Part shown: piece after piece, positions 6,610 to 12,811 of the stretch | Layout of the letters: each line of letters opens with the position of its first letter | Numbering within the stretch: position 1 is the stretch's first letter | Assembly: GCA_964195005.1 (NCBI GenBank) | Contig: CAXMOO010000082.1 | Span: 1-17,210, forward strand | Length of the DNA: 17,210 bases | Source: JAUXLW01 sp964195005 | GTDB taxonomy: Bacteria > Actinomycetota > Acidimicrobiia > Spongiisociales > SHLN01 | Direction of reading: 5' to 3' | Translations under genes and position numbers: made by a program | The notes under the pieces: generated by a model | What the model was told of the DNA's origin: nothing | The model's input: only the letters and a program-made list of their open reading frames with translations | The model's database searches: none

Positions 6610-7299
6610 ATGTCCCAACCCGCATTCATCCCCTACCGCCCCGATCGGGTCCCCCCGGAAGAGACCGTGGCCCGAGCCGAGCGGATCTTTGCCGAAATGG
6701 ATCAACGTCGGTCGGTGCGCATGTTCAGTCCCGAGCCCGTGCCCCGCGAGGCGATTGAGTTGGCCATCCGTACGGCATCCACCGCTCCCTCCGGCGCTCA
6801 CCGTCAGCCCTGGACGTTCATTGTCATCGACGACCCGGAGAAGAAGCGGGCCATTCGCGAGGCGGCCGAAGAGGAAGAGCGCACTAACTATGAGGGCGGA
6901 CGTCTCCCCGATCATTGGCTCAAGGCTCTCAAGCCACTAGGCACCGACTGGCACAAGGAGTACCTGGAAACGGCGCCGTGGATCGTGGTCATCTTCGAGC
7001 AACGTTATGGGATTGGCCCGGATGGCGAGCAGCAGAAGAACTTCTACGTCAAGGAGAGCGTTGGCATCGCCTGTGGTTTGTTCATTGCGGCAATCCATCA
7101 GATGGGCCTGGCGACTCTCACCCATACCCCGAGCCCTATGGCGTTTCTGACGAAGCTGCTCGAACGGCCCAAGAACGAGCGACCCTTTGCTCTTCTGCCA
7201 ATTGGATACCCGGCCGCCGATTGCGAGGTGCCGGACATCACCCGCAAGGATCTCAACCAGGTCATGATCGAATTCAGCGGAGAGGACGATCCGGGGTGA
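6610..7299 (+). CDS. Iodotyrosine deiodinase-like flavin nitroreductase
   Basis: This 229-residue protein belongs to the FMN-dependent nitroreductase superfamily and is closest by eye to the iodotyrosine deiodinase (IYD) branch, which removes halogen from halotyrosines. Landmarks are RRSVRMFSPEPVP (33-45, FMN phosphate contact), TAPSGAHRQPWTF (58-70), the lid segment EEEERTNY (87-94), TDWHKEYLETAPW (112-124), GIACGLFIAAIHQMGL and LLPIGYPAADCEVP. The human IYD residues E157, Y161 and K182 that grip the substrate's amino and carboxyl groups align with E90, Y94 and K116, with identical spacing from E to Y. A ring- or halo-tyrosine substrate is therefore plausible but inferred. A purine stretch AGAAAG lies 8 bases before ATG 6610. 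The stop overlaps the next start (GTGA), suggesting coupled translation with the propeller lipoprotein. Confidence 0.88.
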   Translation: MSQPAFIPYRPDRVPPEETVARAERIFAEMDQRRSVRMFSPEPVPREAIELAIRTASTAPSGAHRQPWTFIVIDDPEKKRAIREAAEEEERTNYEGGRLPDHWLKALKPLGTDWHKEYLETAPWIVVIFEQRYGIGPDGEQQKNFYVKESVGIACGLFIAAIHQMGLATLTHTPSPMAFLTKLLERPKNERPFALLPIGYPAADCEVPDITRKDLNQVMIEFSGEDDPG

Positions 7300-8309
7300 A
7301 ACCTGGTTGGCTTGTGGGCGGGTTGGTTGTAGTCGCCGCGGCCTGTGGGGGCGGAGACGAGCCCGCGACAGCCGCCACCACCACCTCCACGATCGCAACC
7401 ACCACCACCAGGGCCGCCACCACGACGACCACCACGATCGATCCGACGGTGGGCCTCGACGGCTCGGTCGTTGGCGTCGTCGACGTCGGCATTCGGCCAT
7501 GCGCTCTCGAGCTGGACTCCGACGGCTTTCCATGGGTGACGATGTACGGAAGCGCGGTGGTGGTCAAGCTCGACCCAGCGACCGGGGACAGCCTGGCCTC
7601 ATACCCCACTGGGGCTACGCCTTGCGGAATTGCCTTTCTCGATGGTTCGCTGTGGATCGGACAGCTCGGCTCCGGAACCCTGGTTCGCATGGACCCGGCC
7701 ACCGGCGAGGTCTTAGCCGAGATTGCCCTCGGGGCCGATCCATGGGACGTGCAACCGGCAGATGGTTCGATCTGGGTGGCCCGGAGATCAGGGGGCACCG
7801 TCCTGCGTGTCGACCCCGCTACCAATGAGGTCATCGCCGAGATAGAGGTGGGAGGGACCCTCTCCGGGTTGGCATCCACTCCCGGCGCGGTTTGGGTGGC
7901 GTCGGAATTCGCTCGGGAAGTAGTTCGAATCGATACCACCACCAACCAGGTGGCGACGGTGATTGAGCTTCCCGTCGCGCCGGTGTGGTTTGCCACGACA
8001 GACGGCGCATTGTGGGTTTCCTCGGCGAGCGCCGGCGAGGTGTGGCGCATCGACCCGGCTGGCAACCAGATCGTCGCCGGCATTGAGATCGCCGACGTGC
8101 CTCTCGACCTGGCCGCCGCGGGTGGCTACGTGTGGGTGCCAGGCCAGCAAGATGGAATCCTCACCCGCATTGACCCGGCAACCAACGAGAAAACCGAGAT
8201 ACAGCTTGTCACCGGTATATTCGTAGCCGAACCGGTTGGTGACATGGTGTGGGTGACCGATTTCTCCGGAACCGACATCTACTTCGTCGACCCGTCCCTC
8301 GTTGAATGA
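7296..8309 (+). CDS. Lipoprotein with Thr-rich linker and seven-blade beta-propeller
   Basis: The 337-residue product starts at GTG 7296, overlapping the nitroreductase stop by 4 bases. A longer open frame to 6915 only reads the nitroreductase gene out of frame. Residues 1-17 (VKPGWLVGGLVVVAAAC) are a lipoprotein signal with lipid Cys17. Residues 24-49 are an Ala/Thr linker with runs of four and six threonines. From about 55 onward a repeat of roughly 42 residues recurs, each unit with a W-V-x strand and a closing R-[IVM]-D-P-A-T-[NG]-E-V type turn; seven such turns are seen, the last being FVDP near the C-terminus, which predicts a seven-blade propeller of the YVTN/Vgb-like kind. It should be anchored outside the membrane. 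Ligand and activity are unknown. The stop overlaps the next ATG (ATGA). Confidence 0.88.
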   Translation: MKPGWLVGGLVVVAAACGGGDEPATAATTTSTIATTTTRAATTTTTTIDPTVGLDGSVVGVVDVGIRPCALELDSDGFPWVTMYGSAVVVKLDPATGDSLASYPTGATPCGIAFLDGSLWIGQLGSGTLVRMDPATGEVLAEIALGADPWDVQPADGSIWVARRSGGTVLRVDPATNEVIAEIEVGGTLSGLASTPGAVWVASEFAREVVRIDTTTNQVATVIELPVAPVWFATTDGALWVSSASAGEVWRIDPAGNQIVAGIEIADVPLDLAAAGGYVWVPGQQDGILTRIDPATNEKTEIQLVTGIFVAEPVGDMVWVTDFSGTDIYFVDPSLVE

Positions 8310-8690
8310 ATCCTCACCTCCGCATCGCCCGCCCCACCGATCGGCTAGATGAAATCGCCACTATGTACCGGGAAGGCCTGGGTCTCGAAGACCTCGGGGG
8401 GTTCGAAGGCCCCGACGGGTTCGACGGGGCCATGGTGGGAGCCCGGGGGCGGATGGCATCTGGAGTTCACTCATCACCGCGGCCATGCAGTTACCCCCTC
8501 CCCCACTGAAGAGGACCTGCTCGTCTTCTACATTCCTGACGAGAGGGCGTGGACTGTGGCCTGCCGGCGGATGGTGGCTGCCGGCTTCGATGAAGTCACC
8601 GCCTATAACCCTTACTGGGATCGGCACGGGCGGACGTTTCAAGACCCCGACGGCTACCGGGTCGCACTGGCGAAAAGAGCCCGGGACTAG
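8306..8690 (+). pseudogene. VOC/glyoxalase-family protein with internal frameshift
   Basis: The first frame from ATG 8306 reads MNPHLRIARPTDRLDEIATM then REGLGLEDLGGFEGPDGFDGAMVG. It then loses family resemblance and stops at 8507-8509. The frame one base later takes over at about 8435 with EPGGGWHLEFTHHRGHAV, EEDLLVFYIP, FDEVTAYNPYWDRHGRTFQD and PDGYRVALAKRARD, ending in TAG at 8688-8690. Together they make one complete vicinal-oxygen-chelate domain of about 127 residues, so a one-base gain or two-base loss lies near 8433-8445, in a G-rich stretch. VOC proteins bind metals and act in dioxygenation, glyoxal detoxification or antibiotic resistance; which applies here is unknown. ATG 8306 overlaps the lipoprotein stop. 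It is either a decayed gene or a sequence error. Confidence 0.8.
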
Positions 8691-8762
8691 TGCTTACGGG
8701 CCACGACCAGCAACGTTTGCCGCGTTCAGTCGGACCAGTGACGTCACTGGACAGAGCACTAG
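8687..8762. repeat. Nested inverted repeats between convergent VOC genes; possible two-way terminator
   Basis: The palindrome CCAGTGACGTCACTGG (8735-8750) is perfect over 16 bases. Around it, CTAGTGCT (8687-8694) and AGCACTAG (8755-8762) form an 8-base inverted pair in which each arm carries the TAG stop of one convergent gene. The inner palindrome can fold as a 6-bp stem with an ACGT loop. Position suggests shared termination, although no T-run follows on either strand. A protein-binding site is an alternative. Confidence 0.45.
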
Positions 8763-9166
8763 CTGCCGACATATTGGCTTATCTCGAACAGGTGCCCATC
8801 GGGATCACGGAAGAAGCACCTGATCTCCGCTCCCCAGTCGTAAGGGGGCGTCAGGAATTCGGCCCCCCGCCCGTTCAGAATGTCATAAGACTCCTGGCAG
8901 TCCTCAACCCGGATAGTGAATGAGTGGTTGACCGAGCCGGGATCGGCCGGGGCCGACATGGCCAGTCCGGGCTTGTCGGCCGTGGGCTCACCGCCTTCAA
9001 CCAATAACAACCACACGCCGTTGAAAGTGAAGACTGCTGAGGTTCCATAAGAGCGGTAGAGCTCGGCGCCGAGCACATCTCTATACCAGGCCGTCGATGC
9101 CTCCGGATCACTCACCACCAAGATGTGAGTCAGAGCCATGTCGGGGGTGGGAAACTCACTTGCCAC
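8759..9166 (-). CDS. VOC (glyoxalase/bleomycin-resistance-like) family protein
   Basis: A 135-residue single VOC domain: MALTHILVVSDPEASTAWYR, LGAELYRSYGTSAVFTFNG, VNHSFTIRVEDCQESYDIL, RGAEFLTPPYDWGAEIRCFF and RDPDGHLFEISQY. Residues in the three metal positions of the fold can be proposed as the His of THILVV, the His of VNHSF and the Glu of FEISQY. The family includes glyoxalase I, extradiol dioxygenases and antibiotic-binding proteins; nothing here picks a substrate. The start is taken as GTG 9166; the ATG nine codons in (MALTHI) is equally possible because neither has a close ribosome site (GGAGG is 17 bases before the GTG). It converges with the frameshifted VOC gene but is on the opposite strand and not an obvious duplicate. 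Confidence 0.82.
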   Translation of the reverse strand: MASEFPTPDMALTHILVVSDPEASTAWYRDVLGAELYRSYGTSAVFTFNGVWLLLVEGGEPTADKPGLAMSAPADPGSVNHSFTIRVEDCQESYDILNGRGAEFLTPPYDWGAEIRCFFRDPDGHLFEISQYVGS

Positions 9167-9231
9167 GTAGCAAAGCTAGCTCGCCTCCCAGAGGGTGCTT
9201 CGCGGTTCGAGGCTGCCCGAGCGTTATTGAT

Positions 9232-9290
9232 CGTCGGCCGGATATGAAAGGGCCCCATCTTGCGACGGGACCCTTTCGATCCGATCGGCG
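9232..9290. repeat. Long imperfect hairpin in the divergent intergenic region
   Basis: GAAAGGG (9246-9252) pairs with CCCTTTC (9271-9277). Inside, CCC (9254-9256) pairs with GGG (9267-9269) across one mismatch, leaving a 10-base loop. Outside, CGGAT-side bases 9239-9243 pair with 9279-9283, and further imperfect pairing extends to 9232/9290. The result is a 59-base near-continuous hairpin between two divergent genes, where a terminator would not be expected. Its role is unknown. Confidence 0.5.
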
Positions 9291-9342
9291 AGCTGAGGAG
9301 GAGTCCAAGGAAGGGAGTTACTCCACAACGGAGATGGACCGT

Positions 9343-9404
9343 CGCCGACCGAATCAACTAAAGATTTCGGCACCGGCGGAAGGGGCCTTGAGAAATTCGC
9401 CGGT
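9343..9404 (+). promoter_or_regulatory. Mutually exclusive hairpins upstream of the EamA transporter
   Basis: CGCCG (9343-9347) with CCGAATC (9349-9355) can pair with GA(T)TTCGG (9363-9370) and CGGCG (9374-9378), closing a 7-base AACTAAA loop. Alternatively ACCGGCG (9372-9378) pairs perfectly with CGCCGGT (9398-9404). Both folds need the same CGGCG strand, so they exclude each other, as in attenuators and riboswitches. I recognise no known riboswitch class. A good -10 lies downstream, so this may not be within the transporter mRNA. Confidence 0.35.
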
Positions 9405-9419
9405 AACCAGGGGGTGTCC

Positions 9420-9437
9420 TATAATTAGTCTGCTTCG
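9420..9437 (+). promoter_or_regulatory. Consensus -10 box for a near-leaderless EamA transcript
   Basis: TATAAT at 9420-9425 is a perfect -10 hexamer ending 12 bases before ATG 9438. Transcription would begin about 5-6 bases before the ATG, leaving no room for a ribosome site, and none is seen. No good -35 lies at 16-18 bases (TTGAGA at 9388-9393 is 26 bases away). Leaderless mRNAs are common in actinobacteria. Confidence 0.5.
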
Positions 9438-10313
9438 ATGTCACCTCGCCTATGGCCAACACTGGTTCTATCGTCGCTGGCCGTCTCCTTCGGGATCATC
9501 CCGATAATCGTTCGCGAAGTCGAGCTCTCGAGCGAGCAGCTAGTGGCGATGAGAATCTGGCTTTCTACCTTCTTCTTCTTCGGGCTGATGCTCCTCCGCG
9601 GTCAACGGCGGCTCCCGGCGACTTCGCGGGGGCGGATAATCGTCACCGGGTTGCTGCTCCCGGTGCACTGGTTCACCTTTTTTCGAGCCATCGAGACGAC
9701 CCGTGTTCTGGTGGCGCTGGTTCTCGTGTTTGTAGCTGCGCCGGCCATGACAATCGCCGCCACCAAGGTTCTCGGAGAGAAACTGCTTCTCGTTACCGGC
9801 CTGGCAGTCCTCGGTGGCTTCATCGGCGCCGCGATCGCGGTTGACCCCTCCAACGGTGCCACTACGGAGGGAGTCCTGTGGGCGTTGCTTTCCGGGGCGC
9901 TGTTGGCAGTCTTGCTTCTGACTGTGAAGCCGGGGGTCGCCGACCTCGGCGGTCTGCAGTTCGGTGCATGGCAAGCGCTGGTGGCGGCCCTGGTGACGGT
10001 GCCGTGGGCGGTGGCAGCCATTCCCAACGTCGATGGAGATCTGCCGCTCGTGCTCCTTCTCGGCGTAGGCCTCACCGGGCTTTCCGGACTGATCTTCCTC
10101 ACGGCTATGCACAGGATCCCGGTCTCTCAACTCGGTTCAATCATGTACCTCGAGCCCATGGCGGCGGTGGTTGCCGCCGCGGTGATACTCAATGAAGACC
10201 CCGGCCTTCGGGGCTGGATCGGCGTGGCGCTGGTCATCTTGTTCGGGCTCGTGGTCGCCTGGTCAAACGAACGGGCCGCCCGGACAACTGCCGAAGTCGC
10301 GGCCGGACTCTGA
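9438..10313 (+). CDS. EamA/DMT-family transporter
   Basis: A 291-residue integral membrane protein with about ten hydrophobic segments arranged as two EamA halves, the normal layout for drug/metabolite-superfamily exporters. Half one runs from VLSSLAVSFGIIPIIVRE, with the typical EQLVAMRIWLST, through LLLPVHWFTFFRAIE and VALVLVFVAAPAMTIAATK. Half two begins near GVLWALLSGALLAVLLLTV and has LSGLIFLTAMHRIPVSQLGS and the conserved YLEPMAAVVAAAVILNEDP ending before a last helix and an Arg/Glu tail. Substrates in this family range from amino acids to nucleobases and drugs, and nothing here fixes one. ATG 9438 has no ribosome site but follows a TATAAT box closely. It converges on the SRPBCC gene with 15 bases between. 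Confidence 0.9.
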   Translation: MSPRLWPTLVLSSLAVSFGIIPIIVREVELSSEQLVAMRIWLSTFFFFGLMLLRGQRRLPATSRGRIIVTGLLLPVHWFTFFRAIETTRVLVALVLVFVAAPAMTIAATKVLGEKLLLVTGLAVLGGFIGAAIAVDPSNGATTEGVLWALLSGALLAVLLLTVKPGVADLGGLQFGAWQALVAALVTVPWAVAAIPNVDGDLPLVLLLGVGLTGLSGLIFLTAMHRIPVSQLGSIMYLEPMAAVVAAAVILNEDPGLRGWIGVALVILFGLVVAWSNERAARTTAEVAAGL

Positions 10314-10328
10314 CATATGGGATCCGCG

Positions 10329-10778
10329 CTAGGAGGACCCTGAGCTTTCCAAGACTTCTTTGAGCCGCGCCAGCCTGGCGTCCCAGATCTTCTGGCCCTG
10401 CCGGGCGAAAAGGGGTTCTAGCAATCTCAACGGCCCTCGACCGCTGGCCCCCCCGTCGGCTGTTACCAGTGTTCCTGCCTCCGTCTCGTCGAACGTAACG
10501 CTCATGGTCAGAGTCATCGGCCCCGCCTTGACCTCGGCCGCCATCCTATGGTTGGGCTCGACGGCCGTGAAAGTCAAAGATGTCTCTCGCCGCTTCCCCA
10601 TCACGTGTTGAACCTGCTGGAAGGTAGTCCCGGCACCAATGGGTCCGTCGGTCGTTTTTTGAGCGGATTCGAGGTCGGGGGCCCATTCCGGACCATTGCT
10701 CGCGAGATCGAGGATGTATGAAAAGACGTCTTCCACCGATCGCCCGACGACCACCGAAGAATTTACCGTGGCTGCCAT
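10329..10778 (-). CDS. SRPBCC (START/polyketide cyclase-like) family protein
   Basis: The 149-residue protein has the SRPBCC pattern: N-terminal strand ATVNSSVVVGRSVEDVFSYI with the helix start DVFSYILD, then GPEWAPDLESAQ, GPIGAGTTFQQVQ, MGKRRETSLTFTAVEPNHRM and a C-terminal helix FARQGQKIWDARLARLKEVL that would close the hydrophobic cavity. Such single-domain proteins bind lipids or other hydrophobic ligands, or act as cyclases; no specific role can be assigned. GAAGGGAAG lies about 8 bases before ATG 10778, a good ribosome site. dcd ends 103 bases upstream on the same strand with a hairpin between them, so this gene probably has its own promoter. Confidence 0.85.
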   Translation of the reverse strand: MAATVNSSVVVGRSVEDVFSYILDLASNGPEWAPDLESAQKTTDGPIGAGTTFQQVQHVMGKRRETSLTFTAVEPNHRMAAEVKAGPMTLTMSVTFDETEAGTLVTADGGASGRGPLRLLEPLFARQGQKIWDARLARLKEVLESSGSS

Positions 10779-10842
10779 GCAGAACTTCCCTTCAACGGAG
10801 GGGCCGTCGTACTCCCCTCTTTCTCAGTGACGAACGATCATG

Positions 10843-10877
10843 GCATAGAGGGGTTCTCATCAGCAACCGCTCTATGC
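10843..10877 (-). terminator. Hairpin terminator candidate after dcd
   Basis: GCATAGAG (10843-10850) and CTCTATGC (10870-10877) pair perfectly, with inner GGTT/AACC (10852-10855/10865-10868) after one mismatch and a 9-base loop. It starts 4 bases after the dcd stop on the minus strand. No T-run follows, as is frequent in high-GC bacteria. The place and strength of the stem make termination or 3'-end protection the likely role. Confidence 0.6.
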
Positions 10878-10881
10878 ACTT

Positions 10882-11445
10882 CTATTCGAAATCCTGGTGA
10901 ATCCGGCTCGGGGTGGGCCCCCGCTGACCCTGGTATTTCGAGCCCGCCGCCTTGCTTCCGTAGGGATTGTCGGCGGGCGTTGACAACTCATGGAACGACA
11001 CCTGCCCGATCTTCATCCCCGGATAAATGGCGATGGGGAGATTTGCGACATTGGACAGTTCGAGAGTTATGTGCCCGGAAAACCCTGGATCTATGAACCC
11101 GGCCGTGGAATGAATGAGGAGGCCGAGACGGCCCAGGCTGGATTTCCCTTCGAGACGTGCGACAACATCGTCCGCCAGAGTGATGGCCTCCAACGTCGAT
11201 CCGAGAACGAACTCCCCGGGGTGAAGTATGAAGGGATGGTCCTCGTCGGCTTCGACTTCCGTCGTGAGATCGGGTTGCGGTGTTCGGGGGTCAATGAACG
11301 AATAAAGGTGGTTTTCGAAAGTTCGAAAATAGGAGTCGACCCGAACGTCGATGCTCGACGGTTGAATATTGGCTTCCACCAGCGGATCGATTTGGACCCG
11401 CTTCTCGGCGAAAGCTTGCTTCATGGTGCGGTCCGAAAAGATCAC
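10882..11445 (-). CDS. dcd: dCTP deaminase, probably bifunctional dCTP deaminase/dUTP diphosphatase
   Basis: Dcd deaminates dCTP to dUTP, feeding dTMP synthesis. The bifunctional form also removes pyrophosphate to give dUMP, avoiding free dUTP. The 187-residue product has the family start MIFSDRTMKQAF, QPSSIDVRVD, FVLGSTLEAI, and the core GKSSLGRLGLLIHSTAGFID then PGFSGHITLELSN, with E129 at the catalytic glutamate position. The STAGFIDPGF form is the one I associate with bifunctional enzymes of Mycobacterium and Methanocaldococcus; monofunctional E. coli Dcd has VTAHRIDPGW there. The end GSKYQGQRGPTPSRIHQDF is typical. GTG 11445 is preceded 5 bases earlier by GGAG. The tRNA-Gly gene ends 20 bases upstream on the same strand. 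Confidence 0.95.
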   Translation of the reverse strand: MIFSDRTMKQAFAEKRVQIDPLVEANIQPSSIDVRVDSYFRTFENHLYSFIDPRTPQPDLTTEVEADEDHPFILHPGEFVLGSTLEAITLADDVVARLEGKSSLGRLGLLIHSTAGFIDPGFSGHITLELSNVANLPIAIYPGMKIGQVSFHELSTPADNPYGSKAAGSKYQGQRGPTPSRIHQDFE

Positions 11446-11465
11446 GGCTACTCCGCTGTGGTGTG

Positions 11466-11536
11466 AGCGGGTGAGGGGAATCGAACCCCCGTACCGAGCT
11501 TGGGAAGCTCGTGTTCTACCACTGAACTACACCCGC
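11466..11536 (-). tRNA. tRNA-Gly (anticodon CCC)
   Basis: The minus strand folds as a complete cloverleaf. Acceptor GCGGGTG pairs with CACCCGC, the D arm is GTTC...GAAC, the anticodon stem CGAGC/GCTCG encloses loop TTCCCAA, giving anticodon CCC (reads GGG), and the T arm GGGGG/CCCCT has the TTCGATT loop. Length is 71 bases with discriminator T; CCA is not encoded. dcd begins 20 bases downstream, so the two are probably on one transcript. Confidence 0.97.
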
Positions 11537-11751
11537 GAAGGTCGCCAGCTTACCCCCGACGATGAGCACCCTGACCTCAGATGTCGCGCCGGTTCTGGAG
11601 CTGCCGCCACTTCGGCCACATATCCTTCACCCGGCGGTCGACAGAGTCGGGCGGCGTGGCGATTCATGTGAGGAGACCCCGTCCAATCCTGCACCAGAGG
11701 TGAAGTATCGCGCCCCGCTTTAGCATTCAGCGTCCCTGGCCAGGCAGGCGA

Positions 11752-11961
11752 ATGGACGTATTCGATATTCAAGCGCTCTTTCCGGAGCTGGTGTTGGCGC
11801 TGGGCGCGGCTCTGGTTGGGGGAAATGGTCTTGCCCTCTGGCAAGAGCGCCGGGGGAATCGACCGGCCGGCGCCCCGCAGCTCCGGTCCGGGCGGGCCAG
11901 GTTTCTAATGGTGGTCGGGCTGGTCATGGCAGTGTGGGGCTTGGCGACACTCATCACCTGA
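11752..11961 (+). CDS. Small two-helix membrane protein
   Basis: A 69-residue protein with two hydrophobic segments, LVLALGAALVGGNGLALW (about 13-30) and FLMVVGLVMAVWGLATLI (about 51-68), separated by a positively charged loop (QERRGNRPAGAPQLRSGRAR). Positive charges in the loop predict the loop inside and both termini outside. AGGCAGG lies just before ATG 11752. GC-rich third positions support coding, and the opposite-strand open frame across it has shadow composition. I do not recognise a family. The LppM-like lipoprotein begins 24 bases after its stop, so the two may act together at the membrane. Confidence 0.65.
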   Translation: MDVFDIQALFPELVLALGAALVGGNGLALWQERRGNRPAGAPQLRSGRARFLMVVGLVMAVWGLATLIT

Positions 11962-11972
11962 GCGGTGGCCGG

Positions 11973-11984
11973 TACCCTCCACAG
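11973..11984 (+). promoter_or_regulatory. Possible -10 box for a leaderless lipoprotein transcript
   Basis: TACCCT (11973-11978) ends 6 bases before GTG 11985, the spacing expected if transcription begins at or next to the start codon. No ribosome site is present. No convincing -35 is seen, and the box is only a moderate match. Confidence 0.3.
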
Positions 11985-12797
11985 GTGCGCAAGCTTCTTC
12001 TCGTCGTCTCGGCCCTCGCTGTCGTCCTCACGGCTTGCCGGGCAGAATCGGTAACCCGGGTGCGGATCGATCCGAGCGGTACCACAACGGTGATCTCCGA
12101 GATCGCCTTCGACGATGAGGCCCTCGCGGTAATCGGCAATAGAGGCGAAGACCCCGAAGATGTGCTCCGGGCGCTTTCCGAGATCATCGATCCTTCGGCG
12201 CTCCCGGTCGCGGGTGAGGGTTCCGACGTGGAGCAGTTTGAAAGAGACGACCTCAAGGGCGTGCGCGTGACCGTCGAAGGCCTCGACCCCACCCAGGTCA
12301 CCGAGCGGGTTGCCTCGGGCAGAAGCATCCTCGACTTCGTGACGATCGGCGTGGAAGACGGCGTTCTCCTGGTAGCAGGCCGGACTCGCGATATCCCCGC
12401 CATCGAGCGGGAGACCTTCTCGACGCTGGCCGGGGGCGACATTTCCTCGGTTCTCGATCTCGTGCTGCAGGTGGAGGTCCCCGGCACCGTGACCGACCAC
12501 AATGCCGATCGGATCGTGGACGGCAGGCTGCTCGAATGGGATTTGTTGCCGGCCCTGACCCAGGGCAAGCGCATCAACGTCTTCGTCGAAGCAACGGTGA
12601 ATCCCGATTTCCAGTTCATTGACCTGGCAGGCAAGCCCTTTGCCGAGACACCACCGATCGAGTCGGAGCCAGGAATCTCGCTGTGGCCGGTAGTGCTGGC
12701 CATCGCCGTTGCCCTCCTCGTCTCAGTGTTGATCATCCGCCGAATGCAAGCCAGGTCCCGTCTGAGTGATATCGAGGGCTTCACTCCCCGTAGGTAG
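11985..12797 (+). CDS. LppM-like (DUF3153-type) membrane lipoprotein
   Basis: From GTG 11985 the 270-residue product starts VRKLLLVVSALAVVLTAC, a clear lipoprotein signal with lipid Cys18. An in-frame GTG at 11934 would put 17 unrelated residues in front and is rejected. The body (19-228) is soluble and rich in Asp/Glu/Val, with ESVTRVRIDPSGTTTVISEI at the N-terminus and VDGRLLEWDLLPALTQGKRI then VFVEATVN toward the end. This resembles the LppM/DUF3153 pattern, in which a strand-rich domain ends in a W-x-L/P segment. A transmembrane helix (about 232-251, LWPVVLAIAVALLVSVLII) and a basic cytoplasmic tail follow, so the protein is anchored twice. LppM in Mycobacterium affects host interaction, but that role should not be transferred here. 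Family assignment is tentative; lipoprotein status is firm. Confidence 0.78.
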   Translation: MRKLLLVVSALAVVLTACRAESVTRVRIDPSGTTTVISEIAFDDEALAVIGNRGEDPEDVLRALSEIIDPSALPVAGEGSDVEQFERDDLKGVRVTVEGLDPTQVTERVASGRSILDFVTIGVEDGVLLVAGRTRDIPAIERETFSTLAGGDISSVLDLVLQVEVPGTVTDHNADRIVDGRLLEWDLLPALTQGKRINVFVEATVNPDFQFIDLAGKPFAETPPIESEPGISLWPVVLAIAVALLVSVLIIRRMQARSRLSDIEGFTPRR

Positions 12798-12811
12798 GCT
12801 CGGAGGACCCC

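Noticed and set aside
7370..7440. Run of ACC/ACG repeats that looks like a low-complexity or CRISPR-like repeat
   Set aside because: It encodes the Thr-rich linker of the lipoprotein; there are no spacers, and no CRISPR array was seen anywhere in the window.
7274..8083. 269-codon minus-strand open frame opposite the propeller lipoprotein
   Set aside because: Its repeats mirror the plus-strand blade repeats, and the plus-strand protein has a signal peptide and a coherent fold.
11527..11844. Minus-strand open frame of 105 codons upstream of tRNA-Gly
   Set aside because: It runs into the tRNA gene and overlaps a better plus-strand small membrane protein; no ribosome site or family.
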